From Distichodus sexfasciatus (Eukaryota; Chordata; Actinopteri; Characiformes; Distichodontidae): a stretch of DNA of 64,000 nucleotides. Shown here piece after piece: positions 31,640 through 42,768 of this stretch (positions within the stretch are counted from its first letter, which is position 1; each line of letters begins with the position of its first letter). The notes under the pieces are model-generated. The model saw nothing but the letters and a program-made list of their open reading frames with translations, did not search any database and was not told the DNA's origin. The position numbers and the translations under genes were made by a program. The stretch spans positions 542,563 through 606,562 of the forward strand of contig JAVGVS010000244.1 of NCBI GenBank assembly GCA_032718565.1, in the 5' to 3' direction.

Positions 31640-32168
31640 GATCTGCAAAGGCGTAAACGCTCAATTGGTTATGCACGGGACGTGTTACTGCGGTAAGGCT
31701 GGTTTATTGTTCAACATGCACACTAATTCCTAAATATTGATATGACAATGAGCAGAACAAGCAACACAACACACTACAACCCCAAAAGCAAATTACGAGA
31801 TAATACTGTTTTATCTCTTTAACAACACCAGCTCTCGCTCATAATCTCTGTGTTCCTGATGGTTTTAGCGCAGGACTAGGGACCGTCACAAAATTACAAC
31901 ACTGTGTTTAAAAGGATAATTGTTGAGATGTTATTTTAGTAATGAATTATTTAGCATATACATATGGGTGTGTAATTATTACATTGCTTTAGTTAGCAAA
32001 ACAGTATTGAAGTCAAGTATTTCCTTTAACAGAACAGAATAATCTCAGTCATGTATTCAGACATTTTTAAAGCATTATTCTCTGTTTAAAAAAGACTCAG
32101 AGACATCGTATTTGTATCGTATTGGCAGATATCTAAATTTACAATATCGGTATAGGACATAAACAAGT
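31640..32168 (-). mobile_element. Element G, copy 1, both ends lost
   Basis: Reverse complement of the core of 33513-34135: CTACAACCCCAAAAGC, CGCTCATAATCTCTGTG, AGGGACCGTCACAAAATTAC, CATATGGGTGTGTAATTATT. The terminal CGATAC-rich repeats are missing, and the element now sits between the halves of a SINE-B. Confidence 0.85.
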
Positions 32169-32172
32169 AGTT

Positions 32173-32225
32173 AGTACCTTTACTGGTCTGGGATTCGAAC
32201 CAGAGACTCACAACTCTCTGTTTGT
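32173..32225 (-). mobile_element. SINE-B, head-side remainder
   Basis: Continues the copy at 31519-31639 after element G; contains the reversed B-box GGGATTCGAACCAGAGAC. The head end is lost. Confidence 0.8.
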
Positions 32226-32529
32226 CACTCAAAGGGTATATTAAAAATAATCATCAACAATTACTGAACTGTTTTAAATGGTTAATTTCCCACTCAAAAG
32301 TAATACTGTGTCTGGGTTGGAACTAAAAGTTTATATTACGACTAATTCCTACAAGCTGGAAATAATGCAAGAGGCCTCAGTGTGATTACTGACTTTATTT
32401 GTTTTGATCACATTAACGGTCCTTTTAGGGTGGGCATGGGCCATGTTCCAGGCTGGCACAACTTCAAACTGTATGTAGACGCAGTGGCAGAGACAGAACT
32501 CTCTATCCTCTCCTTCACAACTCCTCTTT
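32226..32529. other. Unassigned
   Basis: AT-rich, with ATTACTGACTTTATTTGTTT. No gene seen. Confidence 0.35.
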
Positions 32530-33110
32530 TCTGAGCTCCCTAAAACAAGCCCCAGATGTAACCCCCAAAACAGCCTCCGCCTCGCCCGGCGTCCCCAATT
32601 CAATTACAGTGATCGAATCACCGATCCTTAATTAAGCCCTTTAATGGCATCGTGCGGCTTTTCGGGGAACTTCGGAGGAGGCAGATTTGATGAAAAACAG
32701 TGAAAGCATATGAGGTGGAATTGGTTTATCGCCGTGGCGACGGCTTCCCGCCACGAGGATGAGGAGAAACTTCACGTGGGTCAGGATTCTCGGGAGACCA
32801 CGTCCTTTTCTCCATCTGGAATGACGAGGAGAAGACGCAGAGCCGAGAAACCTGACAAACTTGCCAACTTCGGCGCTCGTAAAAGATCGCAGTGAAAGAC
32901 TATGCAAAGTCACAGAGTCCAATGCAAGAATTGTGAGCGAAATGAGATCAGACTGAGAAACTGACATTAAAGGGCAATTTCTCTTCCCCACCAAAAGGGA
33001 ACCTCGACGGCTGTTCCGAGGTCCGTTGTGTTCTGCCAAAAAAAAAAATCGGGGCTAATAAGCTCACGACTGACTGGCGATGATGTGCAGAATCGGGCGG
33101 TTGGAAATAG
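32530..33110. other. Repeat-free block, candidate conserved non-coding DNA
   Basis: Contains CAATTCAATTACAGTGATCG, GATCCTTAATTAAGCCCTTT, GGAATTGGTTTATCGCCGTG and an A-run at 33041-33049. Several frames are open on both strands for over 60 codons, which unique GC-balanced DNA can give by chance. No domain recognised. Confidence 0.33.
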
Positions 33111-33512
33111 AGTTGGACGATGTACAGAAATTTCACCAAATTACAGCTCTGACCTTATTTTGACCTGTTTTGCAGCAGAAAAGCTTTTGTAAAAGCCTCT
33201 GAAAAAGACACAGTCAATTCCGTCTCATCCTATATATCATTAATGTTTTGATTCTGGAATTATTTTATTATATTTCATTTTTAATTATTATAATGAATTC
33301 AGGATTTTTTTAACATTTCTTTTTACTCATGTTCCTTTTGTTTCATAGTAAAATTAGTTTTAAGATCTGAAATTTGATGATTTTCTCTCTCTTTATATCT
33401 CTCTATTCCTTCTTTACCTCTTTCATTCCCTCTCTCTTACCACAGAGGTTGGAAGAGGGGGAGGATTGCACCATTTGTTTTCCGAAATAAGGAAATGTGT
33501 GTGTATGTGTTA
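33111..33512. other. Unassigned AT-rich DNA
   Basis: Includes TTATTATATTTCATTTTTAA and a CT-rich patch at 33385-33445. No gene seen. Confidence 0.35.
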
Positions 33513-34135
33513 GACATGGCACGATACCACTTTTTTAATGTCAGATACGATACAGATGTTGTAAATTTGGATATCTGCCGATACGATAAAAATCTGATAA
33601 AGTCTTCTGTCTTTTTAAAACAGAAAATAATGCTTTAAAAAATGTCCATGACTGAGATTATTCTGTTCTGCTTAAGGAAATACTTGACTTAAATACTGTT
33701 TTCCTAACTAACACAATGTAATAATTACACACCCATATGTTTATGCTAAATTATTTATTATTAAAATAACATCTCAAAAATTATTCCTTTAAACACAGTT
33801 CTGTAATTTTGTGACGGTCCCTAATCCTGCGCTAAAACCATCAGGAACCCAGAGATTATGAGCGAGAGCTGGTGTTGTTAAGGAAATTAAACAGTATAAT
33901 CTCGTGATTTGCTTTTGGGGTTGTAGTGTGTTGTGTTGCTTGTTCTGCTCATTGTCATATCAATATGTAGAAATTAGTGTGAATGTCGAACAATAAACAC
34001 AGTTTTACCGCAGTAACACTTCCCATGCAGAACCAATTGATAATGTAAGAATTTACAGATCATCCAATGCCGCCGATACCCGATCCGGAGTCGTTATCGG
34101 ACCGATATCTGATCCAAGTATCGGATCGGTGCCAT
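33513..34135 (+). mobile_element. Element G, copy 2, intact ends
   Basis: Left end ACATGGCACGATACCAC; the reversed right end begins ATGGCACCGATCCGATAC. The subterminal regions are rich in CGATAC/CGATATC. The core matches 31640-32168 (inverted) and 62505-63583. About 620 bp, no transposase frame. Confidence 0.83.
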
Positions 34136-34441
34136 CTCCAGTACATGTGTGTATGAGGCAGGTGGAAGAGGGGTTTTTAATGTGTGTGTGTGTAAACAGC
34201 AGGTCAGCTAGAGGGAGTGTGAACAGAGGACAAGTTTTCTCATTAAGCACACAACATGCTTCACACAGTTCCACAAACTACACCTTAACACATAGATATG
34301 ACGCAGACACACACACACACACACACACGCACACACTAACACACATGCATACACATGAACATGTAAACTGACCATACTCATATGACGAAACACACACACG
34401 CTGACTTTCCCACAGAATAAGGATTGCTACATATAGAACTC

Positions 34442-34482
<41 letters not shown>

Positions 34483-34789
34483 TCCCTTTGTCACACCGTG
34501 AGGGCAGCAGTGAGGCATGACATCAGCGTGTCGGCAACAAATCACAGTCCAGACATGAAGGAGAGCAGGATTAAATGGGTCAGAAATGAATTCCCTTTAA
34601 TTAAAAAGAGTCATCAGTCAACACAAAGGGTCCTGCATCACCTCCATCCACATCCTGAGCAGCTGCGAGCACACACACACACACACACACAACAAATAGT
34701 TTCCTCCTAACCCATTCAGCTAAAAATGCTGAAGCTGATGTGTGAGACTGTGTAATGAGATTGTGCCCTGTCAAAAAAGTCCACACAAA
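34136..34789. repeat. (CA)n-rich stretch
   Basis: CA runs at 34303-34331, 34444-34480 and 34669-34690, with CATGCATACACATGAAC-like variants. The open frames here are CA/GT translations. Confidence 0.85.
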
Positions 34790-35244
34790 CCCTTAAAAAA
34801 CACAAACACATAAAAACCTCAGGTTTCTAGGTCTTTTAGGGGACGCTCAGTTTCTCATGACCACTTACAAATAGCAAACACATGTACAGCAGATCTTATC
34901 CTTATTTTATTTTCTTGGTGTGTGAAAAAGTTTTTAGGATGAGATTTGTCCTTTCCAACAAAAATGACCTTACAAAAACTACACAAGATTTTTTTATTTT
35001 AAGGGACCTTCACAATCACAGTTTTCAACTGCTTAATAACTGCAAACATACATAAAACAACATTTTCTTTGTCTACTTTAAAAAATGCAGTTTATAGACA
35101 TAAAAGACTGGCAGGAATAGGACAAAATGTCTTCCAAACTACAAAAAACTGACTTATCTCAAGTTTTAGCATTTTTTTTTAGGGACAATCAGGTTTTCAC
35201 AACCACTTAAAATTGCAAACACCCCCTGCACTCACACACGCACA

Positions 35245-35279
<35 letters not shown>

Positions 35280-35610
35280 TCACAAATAATTTTGTATTGT
35301 AGTTTTACAAAAGAAAAAAATGGGACGGCATTGTGGTGCAGTGGTTGGTCCAGACTTGCACCTTGTGCCCATAGTTCCCGGGATTGGCTCCGGTCCCCCC
35401 CCACAGCCCCAAAAGATGATTACGCAGTTCGGATAATGAATGAGTGAAAAGAAAAAATGCAGAAATTTTGTGTAAAAGCAATTTTTTCCTTATGAGAGCT
35501 CACCCTTTTGTACAAAAATGTCCTCACAAAGTCACAAAAACCTACCAAATCTCAGGTTTTCCATCTTTAGGGGACAATCAGGTCCTCACAACCTCTTAAA
35601 CACACACACA
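34790..35610. repeat. Degenerate tandem of repeat J units
   Basis: Recurring CTCAGGTTT(C/T), TTTAGGGGAC(A/G)(A/C)TCAG and CTCACAACC(A/T)CTTAAA near 34815, 34990, 35155 and 35545, with a (CA)n at 35236-35275. Related to the GAGGTCCCC family at 8046 and 45886. Confidence 0.6.
35323..35446 (+). mobile_element. SINE-A with a large internal deletion
   Basis: Head GGGACGGCATTGTGGTGCAG with GTGGTTGG is joined directly to CAGACTTGCACCTTGTGCCC and GGATAATGAATGAGTG, removing about 230 bp including the B box. Confidence 0.8.
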
Positions 35611-35884
35611 CATACTGTACAAATAAACAATAAATAAGCCAGTAATACTCCACAATCTCAGTCATGAAAATATTTAACACAAATATATTTTTAACACAAA
35701 ATATATCTTAGCAGCAGCCAAAAAGGGATGATGTTTGTTCCCAAAGTAAGATCCTTCCCCAATCTGTAGGTGTAAAGTCTGAAATCTGTCTCCAAAAACA
35801 ACCTACGTTAAAACACACACACATACACACACACACACAAGAACTTTACAACCCAGCCAGAAGGGGTCCCTGTCATCAAACCCC
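35611..35884. other. Unassigned with short CA runs
   Basis: CA runs near 35602 and 35812-35839. No gene seen. Confidence 0.4.
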
Positions 35885-36090
35885 ATCAGGGGCAGAAGGT
35901 CGCTGGTTCAAATCCCAGACCGGTAATATTACCATTGAGGTACTCATGAGCAAGGTACTGTCCCCAAGCACTGCTTCCCGAGCGCTGCCCTTGTTAGCTG
36001 CCCACTGCTCCTTCACAGATGGGTCAAATGCGGAGGTCACATTTCGTTGCTGTGCTGTGTTCACAATGACAAAATAATCACCCACTTTCA
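35885..36090 (+). mobile_element. SINE-B, head-truncated
   Basis: B box GGTTCAAATCC near 35907, GGTACTCATGAGCAAGGTAC, GCCCACTGCTCCTTCACAGA, tail CAATGACAAAATAATCACCC. Confidence 0.87.
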
Positions 36091-36157
36091 TCATAGGTCT
36101 GAACATTTTTTCTCTTATTTAAAGTTCTCTAGCTGTAATAAACACCTAAAATCACTT

Positions 36158-36330
36158 CACTACTGGGGCAGTTGGTCAAGACCCTTAACCCCAAGTTGCT
36201 CTCAGGGAGAATGTTCCTGCAATGAGGAAAAATGGAAGTCACTCTGGATTAGAGCGTCTGCTAAATGCCGTGAATGTAAAATGCGTGCTGTGGTGTGTTC
36301 GCAATGATAAATAATCACTCGGTTAAATTC
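36158..36330 (+). mobile_element. Chimeric SINE: B head, C body, B tail
   Basis: CTGGGGCAGTTGGT (SINE-B start) is fused to CAAGACCCTTAACCCCAAGT through GTCTGCTAAATGCCGTGAAT (SINE-C body and tail), then to CGTGCTGTGGTGTGTTCGCA and AATGATAAATAATCACTCGG (SINE-B tail). Confidence 0.72.
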
Positions 36331-36770
36331 CTCACAGCAGAACCGAACATTAAATATAGTCATCACAAACACACAGACTGTCCTCACACTGGCCTCAGAG
36401 CTCGCTCCGTGCCTCCCAGAGAATCACCATTTCTCACCTCGTCTAATCGCCAGTGTAAATTTCTAAACGATCCGATTTAACCTGACCACTCAAAACGAAC
36501 AATGCTTTGGACACACACATATTTTATTATCTCCGCCCGAGAGGACGTTTACGGGAGGTATGAGGGAGTGTGGTGGGGGTATATTTGGTTGGGTTGAGGT
36601 GGTGGGTGGGGGGTGAGTTTCCGAGGCGATTCGTTGCCGAGTGAACGGGCACATCAGCTGTCCATTTCCAGCTCATCATCTCACCATCACATTAACACAA
36701 CGAGGAGTCCTGCGAGAGGTCATGTTAAAGGGCAGATGTGAGACGGCAGTAAAACCTCCCATCAGAAATA
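36331..36770. other. Unassigned
   Basis: GGTGGGTGGGG patch at 36590-36615. Otherwise unique-looking, no gene. Confidence 0.35.
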
Positions 36771-37071
36771 CACACCCATGCATGCACAAAAACACACACA
36801 CGCACACACCCATGCATGCACAAACACACACACACCCATGCGTGCACAACCACACACACACACACACAGACATAAACACACACACACACAGATGCATGCA
36901 CACACACGCACACGTGCACGCACACACACACATGCACACACACAGACACGCAGACACAGATGCATGTACACACACACACCCACACAGATGCATGCACACA
37001 CACAGCCACATACAGATGCATCCACACACACACACACACACACACATGCACACACACATGCACGCATGCAG

Positions 37072-37102
<31 letters not shown>

Positions 37103-37140
37103 TATGCACACACACACACAGATGCATGCACACACACAAA
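36771..37140. repeat. Compound (CA)n minisatellite with GATGCATGCACA punctuation
   Basis: About 370 bp of CA/ACACAC broken at intervals by CCATGCATGCACA, AGATGCATGCACA or CATGCACGCATGC. Six frames stay open, giving histidine/threonine- or cysteine/valine-rich translations that are not proteins. A further CA run is at 37236-37265. Confidence 0.95.
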
Positions 37141-37235
37141 GACAATGAGAAAGCATGTCATGCATGCTTTCACTGTATACTAAATAAGCATGTTAATGAA
37201 TTTGTAATTTTGAAATTACACAGGACACACTCGAT

Positions 37236-37269
<34 letters not shown>

Positions 37270-37957
37270 CACTGTGATCAATTACAACACACTCAACTTC
37301 TACACACTATCATTTCTGGACACTCTCCTCAAATCTGTGAACACAGTGACCCATGAAGCTTGTTTTCATAATTAAAACTGAATATCAAAATCACATCAAT
37401 TTTACATTTTACATCTTTTCCCTCATTTCTCTCAGTTTGAGTAAATGGAATATTGAAGTACGGTATTAGAATAACACGACCCCTGACAGCACAAGGATTC
37501 CACTCTCTAGATGAAGCCAACAATGAGGCCTCTGGTGAAACAAAAACCCACTTTGACCAAATTCTGACCCCCACCTGGACGTTCTGTGCAGAGCCGTCTT
37601 TTTTTTTTTACTTTCTTAATTAAACCTTTGTTAAATCTAGAATTGATAGCCAATCTGCAGCTGAGTAAAATACGTCATGAATATTAATTTTCCAATCTCC
37701 AAATGGTGCTCACCTCTTGCTCCCGCTCTGTCGTCCCCTTAAACATACACAAAGCAGAAAGCCATAAATATTTCAACAAATTGCCTCATATATTAAAGAT
37801 AATTAATTCAGTGATGCAAAATTAATAATGGGGAGCACTTCGCTATCTAGTCGGCGCCAGTGCGGTGTTTTATGTTCTGCTTCCAAGCCAAGTAGTGAAG
37901 TTGAAGATTTGGTGAAAAAATTCTAAATTTGGTAAAAAAAGAACACAAGCACAACAT
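37141..37957. other. Unassigned with a regulatory-looking block
   Basis: 37610-37860 is repeat-free with TTTCTTAATTAAACCTTTGT, CATGAATATTAATTTTCCAA and AAAGATAATTAATTCAGTGA (several TAATTA cores). The rest is unremarkable. Confidence 0.33.
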
Positions 37958-38720
37958 CATCGGGTCCCTGAGCAAGAGCCTTAACCTCACGATGTTCTCA
38001 AAGAGACCTGAAATGTGACCCTCCATGGCAAAACCAGTGGCTTCTCTCAAATTTTCAAAATTGAGTTATTATGTTATTATGTGTTATGAAAGGGCATAAA
38101 TCAAGCTTCAAAACGATACCTATATCGAATGAATCGGACGACATATGACTGATATATCATCATTCAAAGGAGGCGGGTTTCTCCTGTCACGCCAAGTGAG
38201 AAACGGAGAAATCTGCCTTTGAAGTTGACTATCGACGTAGCACTCACAGACACTTGGTGCGGTCGCGGCTACGTTTGTATTTACGGTAGCCTACGCTGCA
38301 TTCACAGCCACACGGATAGCCTACCTGCGTTAGGTTAACTGAACTCGAGAGACAAAGATGGATTCCGGAGAAATATCTTCACGCTAGTCAACGAGAATAT
38401 TTACCGTAAATATTGAAGTAGAGCGGTCAAAACGGAAACTTTTAACATTCTGCTGGAATTGAATTCCTCACCTCAAGAAAGTCACGTTTTTAGGGTGGAA
38501 AGGGTAAGTTGTTCAGCGAAATTTATTTACAACAGTACAGTATAGACCTTCCACTGTTTCAAAAAAATCCAAAATTTTACCCCACGCAACATAAACAGTC
38601 GTTTTTCTAGGAAACCTCCGTTGCGACAAGCGACTGGTTTCGCCGTGCAGAGTCACAAATGAGAAAACTGGAAGTTGCTCTGGATAAGAGCATCTGCTAA
38701 ATGCTGTAAATGTAATGTAA
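37958..38720 (+). mobile_element. SINE-C interrupted by MITE-1
   Basis: The 5' part GGGTCCCTGAGCAAGAGCC to AGACCTGAAAT is followed by MITE-1, and the 3' part AAATGAGAAAACTGGAAGTT to GCTAAATGCTGTAAATGTAA resumes at 38657. The tRNA head is missing. Confidence 0.87.
38015..38656 (+). mobile_element. MITE-1 copy 2
   Basis: Ends GTGACCCTCCATGGCAAAAC and, reversed, GTGACTCTGCACGGCGAAAC. It is 642 bp. AAAT lies directly outside both ends. It sits inside a SINE-C, so the insertion site is independently known. Confidence 0.92.
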
Positions 38721-38960
38721 TGTGGCTCAACGCTTTTTCATATTACTATGTCTATGGAGTCCCTACACGTATAGTGAAAAAGTGTGTGTTTGTGTGTGTG
38801 AGTGTGTGTGAGACGGGTGTCATCATATTGTGAGCCAGCAGCAGTCATCCTGGAGCTTGCTGCTCTGCTGCTCGTGGCTGTGAGGAGCTCTGGGCAGCCT
38901 GGACCTGGTAGTTAGATATAAACTGCTATAAACTACTGACTCCAGCATCTCTCTCTACAG
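38721..38960. other. Unassigned
   Basis: A GT run is at 38782-38812. No gene seen. Confidence 0.4.
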
Positions 38961-38980
38961 TTGTGTGTGTGTGTGTGTGG

Positions 38981-39038
<58 letters not shown>

Positions 39039-39108
39039 TTGTGTGTATATGTGTGGTTGTGTGTGTGTGTGGATGTGTGTGTGTGTGGATGTGTGTGTGT
39101 GTGTGTGG

Positions 39109-39140
<32 letters not shown>
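38961..39140. repeat. Long (GT)n microsatellite
   Basis: About 180 bp of GT with GGATGTG and GGTTGTG interruptions, open in all three + frames (cysteine/valine repeats). Not coding. Confidence 0.97.
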
Positions 39141-39144
<4 letters not shown>

Positions 39145-39397
39145 GTCAGCTTCTCTCTCTCACTCAATAGTGACATTCTCATCTTCCCTCCTCTCTCCTC
39201 AGCACAGTTTTCCACCGCACCGGTGCCAGTGCCGTTCCAGTGCCAGTTCCCAATTTGGAATCAGTGCCATGTTTTTTTTGGTACCGAACAAAAAAAAATA
39301 ACAAAAATGTTGCCGCTGTAGAGAAATCAACCTGGTTTGGAACCGAGAAGCCGTGATATCATGAGAGGTGGGAGGAGTAGCCAAGGCAACTTTAGAC
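39141..39397. other. Unassigned, possible DNA-element piece
   Basis: CACCGGTGCCAGTGCCGTTC with GTGCCAGTTCC and GAACCGAGAAGC resembles a diverged terminal-repeat region, but no partner was found. Confidence 0.3.
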
Positions 39398-39626
39398 TGG
39401 AGCCTATACCAGAAACTATAGGCACAAGGTGGGGAACAACCCCGGGCAGGCGCAAAAACCCCCCCAAAAACACAGGGCACACACTCTCTCCCACACCTTA
39501 AGGGGCCAATTTAGAGTCGCCAATTAACCTATAGTGCATGCTTTTGGACTGTGGAAGGAAACCGGAGCACTCAGAGGAAACCCACGCGAACATGGAGAGA
39601 GCGTACAAACTCCACACGGAAAGACT
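39398..39626 (-). mobile_element. SINE-A, 5'-truncated
   Basis: GGAGCCTATACCAGAAACTA, GCCAATTAACCTATAGTGCA, GGAAACCCACGCGAACATGG and CAAACTCCACACGGAAAG are reversed SINE-A body; the tRNA-like head is absent. Confidence 0.83.
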
Positions 39627-40880
39627 GGTACTACAACTTAGTCCCAGACTAGGTTTAATCCATGTTTGATGTTTTTCTTGGTAGGTTTAATACAAGAGCA
39701 CGCACCAGAGGGGACACACACATTTCAATAAACAATTAAAGTCAAAATTAAAATAACAAATTATGCTGTGAATATTTTTCTTTACACACATTTTTTACTC
39801 CACACACACAATGCAGAGAAAGGATGACAGCGTAGTTCCACTGCTGTTGCTTTATGTGTGCTAGTGTGGGTGTGTGTGTGTGTGTGCATCAATGTGCGTG
39901 TGTGTGTGTGTGTGTTCACATACACACACTTAGGGCCCCCGTGTCTCTTCCTCTCCTGACGAGTGTGTGGCACTCAGTGTTCTTCCTGTGCCTCTCGCCC
40001 CAGCTGGACATCCACAGACTGCATGCAGTGTGTTGTGTTTTTTTATGTGTGTGTGTGTGCTCATATGCGTGCGTGGGAACGGACGTCGGTGTGTGTTCTG
40101 CGTAGATGAGCGTGTACAGAGTTACCGGTGACTCATGAGGCTTGGTGGCCGTATTCCATCCCCTTTTCTCTTTACGTAACACACACCACACGCCCTGCAG
40201 CTCGATGTATGTGTGTGTGTGTATCTCTGTCCATGGTTTCGGGCCGAGAGTGGGAATGAGCCAAGTTGCTTGGAGCCAGGAGTGTGTGGGCCCCACGAGT
40301 CCTGCCTTCTCACCGTGCGGTTTGTGTGTGTGTGTGTTCGTATGTGAGTGATTTGTCAATTTTTATGGCTTTGTGGGGACGTTTGTGTCTGCGAGAACCG
40401 GACTCCGTGAGGAAAAATGAGTTTTTGAGTTTATGAATTTCCAAATTTTTGCTTAAAGTTGAGTCAATTGAAGTACCTCACAAAAACAGTAATACAAGTG
40501 TGTGTGTCCCTCCTCCTCCTCCTTCTTCTCCTCCTCCTCTAAACCTGTCTCCTCACCCCATGCCAAAATGCCTGCGATCCGTAACTTGGCGAAAATAGGG
40601 ACATGAACAGAAGTCCAGCACCTTCGAGGTAAAGGTCAGGCAAGGTCAGAGAGGAAGAGAGAAGAGGAGGAAGAAGAGGATGAGGAGAAGGAGGAGGAGG
40701 TCAGTTAAGTGCTGGACAGTGAGAGAGATAAATGGATGGTGAGGAAGGAGGAGAGAGATGGTGAAGGTTAATGAATAAAGGAGAAAAAGTAGCAAAATAA
40801 CAGGAGTGTGTGTTGGCCAGGAGAGCAAATGTCCTCACTATGTTAGACAAATTCAAAACTGCAGCAAATCTGTTGAAGTC
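39627..40880. other. GT/CA-rich unassigned DNA with a repeat J fragment
   Basis: GT runs at 39867-39915, 40041-40060, 40211-40225 and 40322-40340. 40360-40510 (TTGTGGGGACGTTTG, CTCACAAAAACAGTAATACA) is repeat J. 40520-40760 has purine/pyrimidine tracts (CTCCT and GAGGA). No gene supported. Confidence 0.5.
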
Positions 40881-41111
40881 AGTGATTGTTTTTTCAGTGT
40901 GAACACAGCACAGCACACAGTGCACCACAATCAAATGTGACCTCTGCATTTGATCCATCCATGAATTAGAGTGGGCAGCTAACATGGGCAGCAGTGCTTG
41001 GGTATGGTACCTTGCTCATGAGTACCTCAGTGGTACCGTTAGCGGTCTGGGACTTGAACCAGTGACCTTCTGATCACGGGGCCATCTCTTCAACCGTTAC
41101 ACTACCAACTA
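40881..41111 (-). mobile_element. SINE-B, near full length
   Basis: GTGAACACAGCACAGCACAC, GTACCTTGCTCATGAGTACC, GACTTGAACCAGTGACC and head strand CAACCGTTACACTACCAACT. Confidence 0.9.
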
Positions 41112-41359
41112 AACATGTGGACAAGGTTTTTCGGTATTTGTGAGGACCAGATTATCCCCTAAAAATGCATAAATATTTTTGGATTTCTTAATTTGTAAGA
41201 AGCATTTGTGAATCTGTCAAAATTGGAGCGATCCCTAAAAGTTTGATGGCGAAGTCTGGGGCCCTGTGTGTGTGTGTGTATGTATGTGTGTGGATGTGTG
41301 TGTGTGTCAGTAACAGGCTGTGTGTTGCTGGAGCTGACAGAGTGCCAGTGGTGTGTGCA
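41112..41359. repeat. Repeat J fragment and GT run
   Basis: TTTGTGAGGACCAGATTATC then CCCTAAAAATGC, with a GTGTGTATGTATGTG run at 41266-41310. Confidence 0.55.
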
Positions 41360-41930
41360 GCGGTGCAGAAGCTCTAATTGAATTAAGTCTTTATTATCAC
41401 ACTGCAGCCGCAGCACTTCTGCACATCTTGGCCGCTTGGCTGACACTTTCTCCTTGAACACCTGCTCGACATCACCTTGCTCTTCCCACGTATTTATTCA
41501 ACCGTCTCCTCATCCAGGCGGGGCCCTCGTCAGACCCCCTAACGTCCCCTTAACGTCCCCCCGTCCCACTTATGACTCGACGCACTCCTCATACCAACAT
41601 CTGACTTGCGCACTCAAAGCACAAACCGTATTTAGACCATAAGTTTCCAACGAAAGGCCCAAGACTTATTAAGGGGCCTTCGAGATGCTGACGGAGCCGA
41701 AAGCAGAAATGAAAATAATGAATAAAAATAACAGTAATGAAATCACTTTATGAATCGCTTAATAGTAATTATTTAATTATAGCAATTTTGGTCAAGAAAT
41801 TGCCTTGTCAAACAAAACAAATCTGCCTCGTTTATTGCGGTGTACAGCAGCTCGGCCATTTATCCTCCAGAAATCCAATTTTAACAGCGCACGGAAAGTG
41901 CAATATCGCACTCGCTAGGTGAGTGAAACT
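41360..41930. other. Repeat-free block, candidate conserved non-coding DNA
   Basis: Contains CTCTAATTGAATTAAGTCTT and TAATTATTTAATTATAGCAA in unique sequence. 41510-41580 is CCCC/GTCCCC-rich. Frames are short. Confidence 0.32.
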
Positions 41931-42165
41931 GACAAATTTGTTAAATTCTGCAGTAAATAAACCCCATCTCTCCTCATATTACTACATTATTAACCATCAG
42001 CAGCAAATTCTTGTGATAAAACATGGTTTGGTTGCTAACATTTGTCTGAGATGTCTAAAGTAGTTCTACGGTCATGGGAAAAATGGGTAACGCCACTTGT
42101 TGTGTAAACCACAAGTTAGGACCTGAAGTGTTTTTAGCAGTCTTACTAAAAATACCACCAGTGTG
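41931..42165. other. Unassigned
   Basis: No gene or recognised element. Confidence 0.35.
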
Positions 42166-42396
42166 TGAGTGATTACTTGTCATTGTGAACACAGTACAGC
42201 ACACAGGACACCACGACCAAATGTGACCTCGACATTTGACCCATCCTTGAAGGAAAAGTGGGCAGCACCCAAGGAGCAGTGCTTGGGTTACCTTGCTCCT
42301 GAGTACCTCAGTGGTATCTTTACCGGTCTGGGACTTGAACTGGCGACCTTCCCATCACAGGGCGAAGGCCCTTACCATTACACTACCAACCTCCCC
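42166..42396 (-). mobile_element. SINE-B, near full length
   Basis: Reverse tail TGATTACTTGTCATTGTGAA, CCATCCTTGAAGG, GACTTGAACTGGCGACC, head strand ACCATTACACTACCAACC. Confidence 0.9.
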
Positions 42397-42399
42397 GGA

Positions 42400-42531
42400 T
42401 AGAAGCAGTGAGCAGCTTTTTGGCAGCACCCTGGGAACAGTGCATGGGGACACTCCCTTACTCATGAGTAGCTCAGCGGTACCTTTACTGGTCCGGGCCA
42501 ACTCCCTAACCGTCGCACTACCAACAGACCA
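42400..42531 (-). mobile_element. Second SINE-B, tail-truncated, directly adjoining
   Basis: AGCAGTGAGCAGCTTTTTGG, CACTCCCTTACTCATGAGTA, head strand CTAACCGTCGCACTACCAAC. The segment holding the B box is deleted (ACTGGTCCGGGCCAACTCCC). Confidence 0.82.
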
Positions 42532-42570
42532 TAGCTGACTGTGCGTCGAATTGGAAATATAGGAAATATA

Positions 42571-42768
42571 GGTGTTGGTGGCCTAGTGGTAGGACACTCG
42601 CCTTGGGACCCAGGGGTTGTGGGTTTGAATCCAACCTCTGGCGTTACCAACATTGGGTCCCTGAGCAAGACCCTTAACCCTAAGTTGCTCTCAGAGGAAC
42701 TAGCCCTGAAATTAGGAAATGTAAGTTGCTCTGGATAAGAGTGTCTGCTAAATGCTGTAAATGTAAAT
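42571..42768 (+). mobile_element. SINE-C, reference-quality copy
   Basis: A box TGGCCTAGTGG at 42579-42589, B box GGTTTGAATCC at 42622-42632, GAGCAAGACCCTTAACCCTA, and the tail TCTGCTAAATGCTGTAAATG. Used here to define the family and to recognise interrupted copies. Confidence 0.92.

Noticed and set aside
36641..37356. Open frames of 116-192 codons on both strands
   Set aside because: All are translations of a compound CA/GT array (His-Thr or Cys-Val repeats).
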